Positions 36,342-45,400 of a DNA stretch of 64,000 nt are shown here, one piece after another. The translations under genes and the position numbers were made by a program. The DNA is from a virus. The stretch's first letter is position 1. Each line of letters starts with the position of its first letter. Location: positions 1-64,000 of IMG/VR virus record IMGVR_UViG_3300010883_021048; one strand, given 5' to 3'. Below the pieces are notes generated by a model. It did not search any database and was not told the origin of the DNA. It was given only the letters and a program-made list of their open reading frames with translations.

Positions 36342-37361
36342 TTACTGCTCCTTTTCTTTTGCTTCTTCCTGCTTTAGTTTTATCAAGCAGCTTTCACAGA
36401 TACAGAAGTTGTTCTTGGCATTGCCAGTTCCGGCACCATCTATTGAGATCGACCATTCTTGCAAAACAGTAAAATCCAACTCGCGAGTTTCAACTATACT
36501 ACAATTTGCGCACACGAATGGTACCTGGATATGGTGAGCATTAAGATTCCCTATCACTGTTTCCATTGAGTCTTGGGATATATCTGGTTTCCCACCCATA
36601 AATCTTGGAAACTCTGAATGAGGCTTATCAACATGAAGCATCATTGGAGTTAAGCCGGCGGCGGTTAGAACCTTATGCCAATGATGTTGGTCTGGCCACG
36701 CAAAGTTACAAGGTAGTGTGCGAATAAGATCATAATTTTTTAAAAACCAGCAGTTCATATGAGACTCATCATGCCAATCTGCGCACATATTTCTATTAGA
36801 ATCACCATCGATCATAAGCTCAAGTTCATTGATCATTTTTTCAACTACTGACAACTCACCTCCCCATAAGCATCCTTGATGGTAAAGTTTATCATTGAGA
36901 TATGATATGCCGTATTCACCTGACTTAAGGATATTTGCGTTACTGTCGCCCTCGACTATAAACGCGTTCCATTCTGGGTTCTCGAAATTGCCTGGGTGTT
37001 GAACTCCGACTATCGGCTTAGTACCGTCTCCGAAGATTGTATCATAGTCTATTTTCTCTAAAGGAAACAAATCTGCATCTAGAAACAACACATCATCTAT
37101 TTTTCTTTTTTTCATTTCTTCAAGAGAAGCTTTGATGAATTTAAACCTTAGTAAAGTAACAAACGGCCAGCGATGGTGAGGAATGATAGTGCGAACAACA
37201 TCGTCTTTTTTAAACATATCTTCTTCTACTCTGTCACTAAATGCAAAAATAGTCTTTTCACAATCATTTAACAGATTGGATGACACTGCTTCATACCACC
37301 TCGGAAAGAAGTCTGCGTACCTGGAGGTACCAATAAACACTAAACCTATATTCTTTTTCAT
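36342..37361 (-). CDS. Family GT6 (ABO-type) glycosyltransferase with Cys-rich C-terminal extension
   Basis: The protein has 339 residues. The GT6 hallmarks are in order: NIGLVFIGTSRYADFF at the start, HHRWPFVTLLRFKFI, FLDADLFP with DAD at 95-97, VGVQHPGNF, the substrate block YHQGCLWGGELSVVE, and WHDESHMNCWFL at 196-207, matching the WHDESHLN of blood-group A/B and alpha-1,3-galactosyl enzymes. GT6 enzymes retain anomeric configuration and add alpha-1,3 Gal or GalNAc, in mammals often to a fucosylated Gal. The DxD is kept, whereas characterised bacterial members have NxN. Residues 275-339 are extra and hold C284, C287, C320, C322 and C325, like a zinc ribbon. The GT11 gene lies two genes upstream. 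Confidence 0.85.
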   Translation of the reverse strand: MKKNIGLVFIGTSRYADFFPRWYEAVSSNLLNDCEKTIFAFSDRVEEDMFKKDDVVRTIIPHHRWPFVTLLRFKFIKASLEEMKKRKIDDVLFLDADLFPLEKIDYDTIFGDGTKPIVGVQHPGNFENPEWNAFIVEGDSNANILKSGEYGISYLNDKLYHQGCLWGGELSVVEKMINELELMIDGDSNRNMCADWHDESHMNCWFLKNYDLIRTLPCNFAWPDQHHWHKVLTAAGLTPMMLHVDKPHSEFPRFMGGKPDISQDSMETVIGNLNAHHIQVPFVCANCSIVETRELDFTVLQEWSISIDGAGTGNAKNNFCICESCLIKLKQEEAKEKEQ

Positions 37362-37369
37362 AAAAATTC

Positions 37370-38641
37370 CTAATTTTCGTTAGATAATGATACTTGCCAG
37401 CCGTATCTAGAGACATATTCTAAATTATTGTAGTAATCAACTAGATTTTCACAACTAAAGTCTTGTAATCTGTTCCAAAGCATTTCATTTTTTAAAAATG
37501 CAGGATTATATTTGCTACTGTCATTGCCACGAGGGTGCTCTAAGTGAACGACATATGATTTTGTCAGTCTAACAATCCGGCCACCCAGCTTTATAAAACG
37601 AAAATATCTTTCGACATCCTCTGCACCCCAAGACTTAAACTGTTCATTTTCGCCGCCGGCGGACTTGTAGAACTCAGTACGAACAAAGATACTTTGACCG
37701 TACGCAGCTGAATGCTTTATAGTATGGTCAGGATTTGCTAGCTTATAAAAATCATTCTGGAAAGTTGCTTGAATCAAAGCGCTGGAGACTTCCTTAACAT
37801 CAGAATTAAAAACACGAAGCTGATAATTTCCGTTGATGGCATGCTCATAAGGATATACAACATCAGCACCCAAACTGTGTAATGCACGAAGAGAAGAATC
37901 TATGCTAGCTGTCGGTAGTATTATATCGGCATCATGATTACAAACGTATAATGTATCGGCGAGATTAATCATCTTGTTTAAGTATCTGGTTCTATGAAAA
38001 GGCTCGCCGTCTTCTCGTAACTCGACAGTGCACTTTATTCTAGAGCGAAAGTTATTATATAGCTCGGCATCATTCGGCGTGATGACCGGACATGGGATAC
38101 CTAGATTAGTTGATGGTATACTATCATCTACGTAATTAGCAGCAAACTCATAAAAGCTTAGACTGCTATTCATATCAGAAGAAAAAGAAAATAGCTGCGG
38201 AAGCTCTAGGACTTTATACATAAAGAAAGTGAAGAAATCGGAAGTAGCACAATCAAATGCAGACAGATCTACAGGAGCCGGCTCATTCATAACATCATCA
38301 AGATGTGCATGATTCTGGATATAGTTTGTTAAGTCTTCAACATATTGAGAATCAGATTGCTCTCGGCGAGTCCCAAACCAACCGGGCATATTATCAGCAA
38401 TATTTTTTTTAGTATCACAAATATGAATGCGCAAATTTGCGTTAGTATTTAGTAAAATCCATGAAACAGTATAGGTTAGATTGTTAAATCTTTGACCACT
38501 ATCACCACCGAATGGTATCATAAAGGTAAGGTTTTTGTGATCTATTTTTTCGTCAAAACAATTCATAACGCTCAACGCTGAATCGATTCGAGGTAAGTTA
38601 CAGTCTGGCGGAACGCTTTGTCCTTCAGGAAACCATGTCAT
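37370..38641 (-). CDS. GT7/GT2-like glycosyltransferase (galactosyltransferase C-terminal motif)
   Basis: The protein has 423 residues. After an unrecognised N-terminal region of about 200 residues, YVCNHDADIILP provides a DAD metal motif. SIFVRTEFYKSAGGENEQFKSWG-AEDVERYFRFIKLGGRI carries the GG-x-NE-x-F-x-x-W-G-x-ED pattern of the beta-1,4-galactosyltransferase (GT7) C-terminal domain, also found in chondroitin-polymerase-type GT2 enzymes. A beta-linked Gal or GalNAc transfer is therefore plausible. This would place a Gal acceptor next to GT11 and GT6 enzymes that typically act on Gal. That link is inferred. The gene sits between GT11 and GT6. Confidence 0.72.
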   Translation of the reverse strand: MTWFPEGQSVPPDCNLPRIDSALSVMNCFDEKIDHKNLTFMIPFGGDSGQRFNNLTYTVSWILLNTNANLRIHICDTKKNIADNMPGWFGTRREQSDSQYVEDLTNYIQNHAHLDDVMNEPAPVDLSAFDCATSDFFTFFMYKVLELPQLFSFSSDMNSSLSFYEFAANYVDDSIPSTNLGIPCPVITPNDAELYNNFRSRIKCTVELREDGEPFHRTRYLNKMINLADTLYVCNHDADIILPTASIDSSLRALHSLGADVVYPYEHAINGNYQLRVFNSDVKEVSSALIQATFQNDFYKLANPDHTIKHSAAYGQSIFVRTEFYKSAGGENEQFKSWGAEDVERYFRFIKLGGRIVRLTKSYVVHLEHPRGNDSSKYNPAFLKNEMLWNRLQDFSCENLVDYYNNLEYVSRYGWQVSLSNEN

Positions 38642-38666
38642 TTGTTATATCCCTTATGATCATATT

Positions 38667-39479
38667 TTATGCAATTAGCCAGTGACTACAGTATATAGAA
38701 CTATAGTCTTTAGGCCCGGTGAGACCAAACCAGTCTTTTGGAGCTATTATTCGTGATGAATTAGACAACCATGCTGCCCACCAACTAAATGATGAATTCG
38801 CTATAACATGTGTATCACACATTGACATCATACACATATCCTCATATTGGTTTTTAGCATTAGAAAATGAAAACTCACTTGGCATATTTTTTTTGCACCA
38901 TTCAATATCATCAGAAAAAACCATGATATGAGTGTTGTCAAACGATGTGATGATATTATTTATGGCGATGTTATAGTAAGTTCCGTCCAGGTTTGTATGA
39001 TACTCTGGTTTTTCCGAGTAGTCACCTCTTCTAACATGCACGGCACAAAGGTTCATGTCTGGGATAAGACATCTTACTTTGTCTATTTTTAAAGCAGACG
39101 CAGATCTAACATCGCTAGCGAAATCGAATTCTTTCTTAATAATATCTTTGTTATGTCCGAAATAACTTTCTGACTGGAAAAATCCGTGAATGTCTGTATC
39201 ATCTCTAGTTAAGAATATATTAGGATCAAAAGCAAAGCTTGGCTCCCTGTATTGTCTGTCTATACTTTCCATACCAGAGGAGGAAATCACTTTGGCAGTT
39301 AATTGTGGAAATGCTTGAAGCAGCTCATATCTTCCCTTAAGCGGAAAATCAGATCTTTCAATCGAATCAGGAATAGCAAACTCAGTATCATAATGCTTGG
39401 CTAGAGACAGTAGCGTAGCATATTGAAACATTTGGTTTCCTAGTCTACCGTTTAATCCCAATCCGCTGTAGGTGTACAT
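38667..39479 (-). CDS. Alpha-1,2-fucosyltransferase-type enzyme, family GT11
   Basis: The protein has 270 residues, close to bacterial GT11 length. All family blocks are present: NGRLGNQMFQYA at 10-21, the GDP-binding HVRRGDY at 148-154, VFSDDIEWC at 187-195, and NSSFSWWAAWL at 228-238 followed by IIAPKDW. GT11 enzymes transfer fucose from GDP-fucose to O2 of Gal (H antigen). Some accept GDP-colitose. The phage also encodes GMD, Fcl and a ColD-like enzyme. Its start overlaps the stop of the GT2 gene by one base (both at 39479). Confidence 0.93.
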   Translation of the reverse strand: MYTYSGLGLNGRLGNQMFQYATLLSLAKHYDTEFAIPDSIERSDFPLKGRYELLQAFPQLTAKVISSSGMESIDRQYREPSFAFDPNIFLTRDDTDIHGFFQSESYFGHNKDIIKKEFDFASDVRSASALKIDKVRCLIPDMNLCAVHVRRGDYSEKPEYHTNLDGTYYNIAINNIITSFDNTHIMVFSDDIEWCKKNMPSEFSFSNAKNQYEDMCMMSMCDTHVIANSSFSWWAAWLSNSSRIIAPKDWFGLTGPKDYSSIYCSHWLIA

Positions 39480-40276
39480 TATTTTTCACCATGATGGAGA
39501 TGTCCATCTTTCTTCCATTGCCAATCGTATACTCTTTCTTCACGATCACCAGTGATTATAGATGTTTTCTTGTATAGTTCATAATATGTATCTGCTAGCA
39601 AGAGAGGAACCCTAGCGTCATAGTCATCACTTTTCTTTTGGGTATAATCGATTAATTTGTCAGGTAAATTAGCAAATGTAAAGTGTGGGAATGCTCGGAT
39701 CCAAAGATGCAAATCTTCTGCTAGTGGAAATATCTGTTCATATCCGCCCAATACATCTAACAACGCTCTAGAAAATATAACAGAAGGATGACAAATGGGA
39801 TTTTGTCCATACATCATCATTCCTTTAATTTCGTTATTTTCTTCCGGATATGTTACAGGAACTCCAAATGTTCCAACATCTTGAGGCTTACCGTTTTCAT
39901 CTAGCAAATTTATTTGAGTACCTAGCACATGTACGTCTGTGTTCTCTTTAAGATAGCTCATTTGCTTCTCTAATTTTTCTGGTAACCAATAATCGTCACC
40001 ATCCTGCCTGGCTATCCAGTCGCCGGCTGCTGATCTAAGACCGGTGTTTAGCGCAGGAACAATACCAGGTTTTGAACATTTTAAAATTTTGAGACCCGGC
40101 ATGTCTAAAAACTCGTTCTCTATAATCTCTATAGTGCTATCAGTGCAGTTGTTATCAACAACTATTGTTTCGAAATCTCGAAAAGTTTGATTCTTTATTG
40201 ACATCAATGAACGACGAATTGTGTCTTCGCAATTGTACAGCGGGATCACTATCGATACGGCGGGGCTTGTACTCAT
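39479..40276 (-). CDS. Glycosyltransferase, family GT2
   Basis: The protein has 265 residues. It opens with SIVIPLYNCEDTIRRSLMSIKNQTF and TIVVDNNCTDSTIEIIE, the canonical GT2 start. The metal motif lies in WIARQDGDDYWLPEKLEKQ (DGDD, the usual D-D-x-D). HPSVIFSRALLDVLGGY and AEDLHLWIRAF complete the acceptor side. It has no membrane segments, so it is a soluble, cytosolic enzyme. The four-base overlap with the upstream fusion gene and the one-base overlap with GT11 indicate coupled translation. Confidence 0.88.
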   Translation of the reverse strand: MSTSPAVSIVIPLYNCEDTIRRSLMSIKNQTFRDFETIVVDNNCTDSTIEIIENEFLDMPGLKILKCSKPGIVPALNTGLRSAAGDWIARQDGDDYWLPEKLEKQMSYLKENTDVHVLGTQINLLDENGKPQDVGTFGVPVTYPEENNEIKGMMMYGQNPICHPSVIFSRALLDVLGGYEQIFPLAEDLHLWIRAFPHFTFANLPDKLIDYTQKKSDDYDARVPLLLADTYYELYKKTSIITGDREERVYDWQWKKDGHLHHGEK

Positions 40277-42204
40277 TTTTCGTTTATGTCCCTGAATGCT
40301 TTTGGATGATTAGTGTTAATTGTTATATGCGGAACGCTACATGAGAAATCTACTTTTTCATGAAACACCCAGCCACCGAGTTCAGAACTAAGACGAGAGC
40401 TTAAAGCATCTATATCTTCATCCGTAACTTCAGACCATGGCTTATCAAACATCACGTTGTTTTCAGAAGTATCTTCAGTGTCATGTCGATATTGACTTTT
40501 CCAAAAAGACGCCCAATGTAGTTTGTACTGCTTTATTTTTCTAGATATATCGTACCAGGAATAGTGGTGGACTGAAGGTAACTGATCTATAGCTCTTTGA
40601 AACCAATCTTGGTATGCTAGCACAGCGTTATTATTTCCTGACAACCCGGCAGCACGAATATTGTGAGCTTGTTCGTTATAAAATCCTATGTGGGGAATTC
40701 TTTCTTTTGTTTCTGTATGGATGTAATCACATGTGTCAGTGCCTAAAGCAGCGAATATATTCCCTTCATCATCGAAACGCTGTAGCTCATTCGGAATTCC
40801 TTGTGTAATGAAATCTAGATTTCGACTTAGTCTCCATTTCCACGGGTTAACATCCATTCTTATTTTTTCATCGCCTCCCCAATATTCAATAACGGGTAAC
40901 GATACAACATCACAGTGTACAGGAAATGCCCTGAGTAGCTGATGTACTTTTTCATAGTCGTTTTCGTGCACTACTTCATCAGCGTCCATTTGCCAACAAA
41001 AATCGCTGGTGCAATAACTTCTGGCAGTAGCCTTTAGTTTTCCATCTGACTCGTAGGCAAAAGAAGGGTGATCGTTTAAAACAGGGTGCTGATATACTTT
41101 AAGCCTTCCGTCACCTTGAGCAGCAGACATTGCTTTTAATTCTTCCCATGTATCATCATCAGATCCACCATCCACCACTACAACTTCGTGACAGAAGCCA
41201 AGCATAGAAGTAACGGTCGCTTGCCACGGGTAGTTCATTCTGTTAGCATTTCTTACTGTCGTGTAACCGCTGACTGTTGATACATGATTTGATATGGATT
41301 TGATTGCTCTCCAGAATCGTTCTCGAGATGCGTATAAATACGACATCATATCGATATGTACTCCAGTGAACCACTCTTCCTTTGCATGCTGTACATCATC
41401 ATTAAGAATTAATTTGCAGCCTAATGCTTTTGCTTCTATAACCATCCTGGGACATGTGTCACCACCGCGTGGCATATACACGAAACCTTCAGATGTAGAA
41501 AGCTTTTGTAGCAGCTCATCATATGGAAGACCCCAGACGACTTCGTAGTCTAGATTGTTTTTCTTACAATAGTCTTCTGCATCTTCGAATCCTTTGATCC
41601 AAGATTCTGAGCCTAATACGATCCAGCCTTTTTTATCATCTTTATTCAAAGAATCTTTTACTGAATTCACATAGAGAAAAAAGCTTTCGTCGAATACGCT
41701 GCTTAGTACTACTGAGTCATTTTTTTCCAAAAATGGAAACCGTTCAAGATATCTTTTTTCTTGACTTTCACTCATCCACCAGAGACTCTTTGCTCCATGA
41801 AAGAACGCTGATATCATCTTACCATGAATTGACTCATGACAGTCACAGTCTTTCCCTGTTTCATTCCTGTGTTTCTCAATGCTTCTATATGCGCAGAATT
41901 TATAATCACATTCTACAATGGAATATGATAAGTTCCCTATTATGCTGGGAATTAGGTTTGGTCTCATTGTAGAAAAATTACAAAATACCCAATGCTTATC
42001 CGATCCAGCCTTAAGAAGATTCATGCTGATATCTTTAGATTTAATTTTTTGTACTACGATATCATTGGCCGAGGTTATCAAAGCTTCAGCTGTAAGTTCA
42101 GCTCCACCAACATAATCTTCCACGAACATATCTGAAACGAATATAACATCAGCGTTAGTGTCAATAGACAATGTACCGGCTGTATTGAAAGGACTGTTAA
42201 ACAT
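40273..42204 (-). CDS. Two-domain glycosyltransferase: GT-B/GT4-like N-terminus fused to GT2 C-terminus
   Basis: The protein has 643 residues. Residues of about 15-305 resemble a degenerate GT-B enzyme: VIFVSDMFVEDYVGGAELT (glycine loop), ASIVECDYKFCAYR-type middle strands, GWIVLGSESWIKGFEDAE, and the donor-like YMPRGGDTCPRMVIEAKALGC. Residues of about 310-520 are a GT2 domain: NYPWQATVTSMLGFCHEVVVVDGGSDDDTW and FCWQMDADEVV (DAD). The final 120 residues are helical. Both transferases could act in sequence on one chain. The first gene of the cassette, it follows a 214-base non-coding stretch and has a hairpin just before its GAGGT Shine-Dalgarno. Confidence 0.75.
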   Translation of the reverse strand: MFNSPFNTAGTLSIDTNADVIFVSDMFVEDYVGGAELTAEALITSANDIVVQKIKSKDISMNLLKAGSDKHWVFCNFSTMRPNLIPSIIGNLSYSIVECDYKFCAYRSIEKHRNETGKDCDCHESIHGKMISAFFHGAKSLWWMSESQEKRYLERFPFLEKNDSVVLSSVFDESFFLYVNSVKDSLNKDDKKGWIVLGSESWIKGFEDAEDYCKKNNLDYEVVWGLPYDELLQKLSTSEGFVYMPRGGDTCPRMVIEAKALGCKLILNDDVQHAKEEWFTGVHIDMMSYLYASRERFWRAIKSISNHVSTVSGYTTVRNANRMNYPWQATVTSMLGFCHEVVVVDGGSDDDTWEELKAMSAAQGDGRLKVYQHPVLNDHPSFAYESDGKLKATARSYCTSDFCWQMDADEVVHENDYEKVHQLLRAFPVHCDVVSLPVIEYWGGDEKIRMDVNPWKWRLSRNLDFITQGIPNELQRFDDEGNIFAALGTDTCDYIHTETKERIPHIGFYNEQAHNIRAAGLSGNNNAVLAYQDWFQRAIDQLPSVHHYSWYDISRKIKQYKLHWASFWKSQYRHDTEDTSENNVMFDKPWSEVTDEDIDALSSRLSSELGGWVFHEKVDFSCSVPHITINTNHPKAFRDINEK

Positions 42205-42418
42205 ATGGCTTTACCTCACTCTAAACTATATTAGAGAGTATTCAGGTATTGTTTACGTCAACTTTTTTTGATTATTTTCTTGTACAAAGCTCGGATCGTC
42301 AGCTATTATATTCTGTATTCAGTATCCCAGTAATCAGTTAATCAGTTATCTAATATACAGTTAATCTATAATCTATAATCTATAATACAGTTAATCTATA
42401 ATCTATCTAGTACTATTA
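42205..42418. other. Longest intergenic region (214 bases) between tail fibre and glycan cassette
   Basis: No open frame of credible length is present. On the minus strand, from the fibre stop towards the first glycosyltransferase, it holds a heptamer repeat array, a TATAAT at about 42309-42304, an A-rich tract, a TTGACG with no well-spaced -10, and a 6-base-pair hairpin (CTCTAA/TTAGAG, 42219-42236) about 15 bases before the ATG. A promoter and leader for the cassette are likely somewhere in it. Confidence 0.5.
42361..42410. repeat. AT-rich heptamer tandem repeat (AATCTAT)
   Basis: AATCTAT occurs three times head to tail (from 42363), then after AATACAGTT twice more (from 42393). The unit CAGTTAATCTATAATCT is itself repeated 30 bases apart (42358 and 42388). 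A related pair, TAATCAGT twice, precedes it at about 42331. The array starts eight bases from the stop of the fibre gene. Confidence 0.75.
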
Positions 42419-45400
42419 TCATACATAATATCCACTTAACTTAACGCTGTAACTAAGATATCCAGCAGTTGCGTAACCGTTGGTCTGGGTAGCATCACCT
42501 GTTTGTGCATATTCATAAAATATACTGGAAGAACTATCATAGATAACTTTATATCCCATATAGATTTTGCTACCAGTTGTTAATGTAACAGCCATGGCGC
42601 CTACACTACTCAGGTCGACATAATAAGATGTGCCTGGTTCTAAAGCGGCAATTTCCACACCAGCTTGATGATCTAGCATTTTATTTCCGCCATCGGCAAG
42701 AAGAGAGTCGCTTATATAGCTGGTGCCGGCATCGGCATTAGTGATATAAGACTCGGTAGGCCCTACTTTAGCGATGCTTATTAAGACATCTGCTGCCGCT
42801 GTAGCGGCGGCGTTGTTGGGTCTTAGTTTATGTTCACCATGACATGAAACCGTCATTCCAGTAATCACAAGGTTTGCCGGGCATGCCCATCCCATGCTAT
42901 TATACTGCTCAAATCTTTCAGTCGTAGAAGCGGGCTGCCATTTATAGGTACCGCTGGTGGAACCGTTCAACGTCGTGGATTGGTTTCTAACTTCGAATCC
43001 TTTGATATTATTCCAGTATGACACGTTCTTGTCACCAGTGGCTCCTAAGTTAGAAAATAAGTATCTACGAGCAGCGCCAGCACCGGTGCCATTAGTAATT
43101 TGGTTCGAGGAGTTGTTGACTAGTATATTTAATCTGTACTCATCTGTAGTAAATTTTTGTAATCTCTCTTTTGCAGCTGTAGTATATAACTGCACATCTT
43201 TCAACTTAGCGACGGCTGACTGAGCGTCAAGCTCTGGAGTATTATCAAGATTAAAAGTAAATCTGGTTATGAGACCATCATCCATTGTGATTGTATCGCC
43301 ATCCGCGGATAGAATAATATCACCAGCCGCGTCCAGCGTTATATTTGTGGTTTTTGATTTAACAAAATCTGTTGATAATTTACCACCGACTATAACATCA
43401 CCTACGGAATCCACTGTGGTAATCGCTATAGTACCATCAAGTGACTTAATAACGTTATCACCTAATGTAAGCTCTCCGTCTATCTTCGTATTTCCTGAGC
43501 CGTCAAAAGTGATCCCACTCGTCGCACCAGCATCTTTTATGTTATTACCAGCGACTGTAAGGTCACCCTCTATCTTCGTGTTCGCTGAGCCGTCAAAAGT
43601 GATTGTGTTAGCCGCGCCAGAATCTTTTATGTTGTTTCCGACAACGGTAATGTCACCACCAACCCGTATATCATCGCTAAACATTACCATGGTTGGAGAA
43701 ATTATCATCTTAACTGTTGGAGCTGCTGCGGCCGGAGCTCTAACAAAGAATGACATAGAAGAAGGAGATTTTGCTGTACCAGTATGATTAGCTGTGGCGT
43801 TCGCTTCTATATATGCTCCAACACGCTCTGACTCCGCAGTAAGCTGTGAGTCACTGCTCCACCATTGTATTCTACCCAGCGAATCGCCTAGTACTATAGC
43901 TGGACTTGAATGAGTATTAGAACCCCAGGTTACAAGATTTAAAGTAGGAGGGTTCCACAAACCGCCGGGCTTATTAGCCACCAGAGTCAAAGAGCCTGAC
44001 GGCATCTTTGTGCCTATAAGGTACTCACTGTTATCAACTTTTGGCCAACCAGCACCAGCCCCGGGTGTTGAACCAGATAGCATAATAATAGCGCCTTGGC
44101 CATCTATTCTGACTCTAGGTCTGGTAGAATTATCGTTGCCACTTTCATCATACATTCTAAAAGACATGTGTCCAGTACCAGTCGACTGCTTTTTAGACAC
44201 TGTGATATTAGCAGTATGCTTGTTAGGAGTAAATGCACTAGATATGTCAAAAGCTAATTGTGAATATACAGTACTTCCGCCGGCAGCAGAATTACCAAGT
44301 AGTAAATTCGCCTTCGTCAAATTTGATGTAAGCTGATCTGTCGTAGCATTCGTATGCTCAATATGAAAGCTGCCAGTTGGGTCCTGTGACCTGGGCAGAT
44401 TCGATGTCGGCCAGGTAGCGCCGCCACCTACACCGATTGATGTCGATGCTCCGGCTGAGTTGAATGTCATTGCCACCGTATTATCTTGGATCACACTACT
44501 ACCGACAGCCGCGCCTGTGATTCTAAGTGGCTTTGTCCCATGAGGTGAAACACCCATATGCCAACCGCCCGTGTTTTGAACACCAGTGTTTGACTTAAAG
44601 TCGAGCGTGAGTATTGGAGCGTTATCAGTTACAACAGTATCATGCCGTGAACGTAACATTACCCAAGAATTACGATTGGCTTCCGATGCGCTTACAACTA
44701 AAGACGCCGCCGGGTCATATGCATCTGTTCCAAAGCCACCACCACCGACTCTTACAGAGCGCATGTTAGCGTCAATCATTATCGCGCCATTTTCCTGTGC
44801 TGTTGAATTCTTTCGTATAGAAAAGTCAGCCGCGGAATTGGGACTAACAAATATACCAGGCTTATTTGTTACTGCTCCTCCACCATAATTAAATAAGATT
44901 GATGTAGTATTACCAGCGCCGTTTGCATCTAATTCAATGCCTACTCCGCCAGTATCGGAAGACACTCTAAGCGGGTATCCAATTTGATCGGCAAGATTAC
45001 CGTCAGTGGATGGACCAATTTGCACACCGTTTGGTGAATATAGTCTATTACCTGTAAACACATCACCTGTAAATTCTGCTCTGCCATTGGCACCAGATAA
45101 AACAAGGAATGCCCCCGCGGCCAATTGGTCAACGCCGGATGCGTTTGATTGGACCCTAAACTTTAAGTCTGTCCCTTGCTGATAACTACTAGTCCAATCT
45201 TGCGCAGCTACAGCTGTTATCATCGCTCCTGTATGAGGTGCCCCGGTTGCAGGACCCATTCCAGACCATATAATATCACCTATAGGATCGTGTGTCTGTA
45301 TACTGGTATCATTTCTGGTTAGCTGAAACGAACTAGATCCATCCGCTTGATTTGCCTGTATTGAACCGGTGATGTTAAATCCACCAAGGTGCTCAATAGA

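Noticed and set aside
42200-42290. TTGACG as the -35 of a promoter for the GT fusion gene
   Set aside because: The nearest TAATAT lies 22 bases downstream, outside the usual 16-18 base spacing.
42361-42410. CRISPR array
   Set aside because: The repeat unit is only 7 bases, there are no unique spacers, and no cas genes other than an isolated Cas4-like nuclease are present.
42205-42418. tRNA gene in the longest intergenic gap
   Set aside because: No cloverleaf with a T-arm (TTCGAAT-like) or CCA-adjacent stem can be drawn. The other gaps are too short or AT rich.
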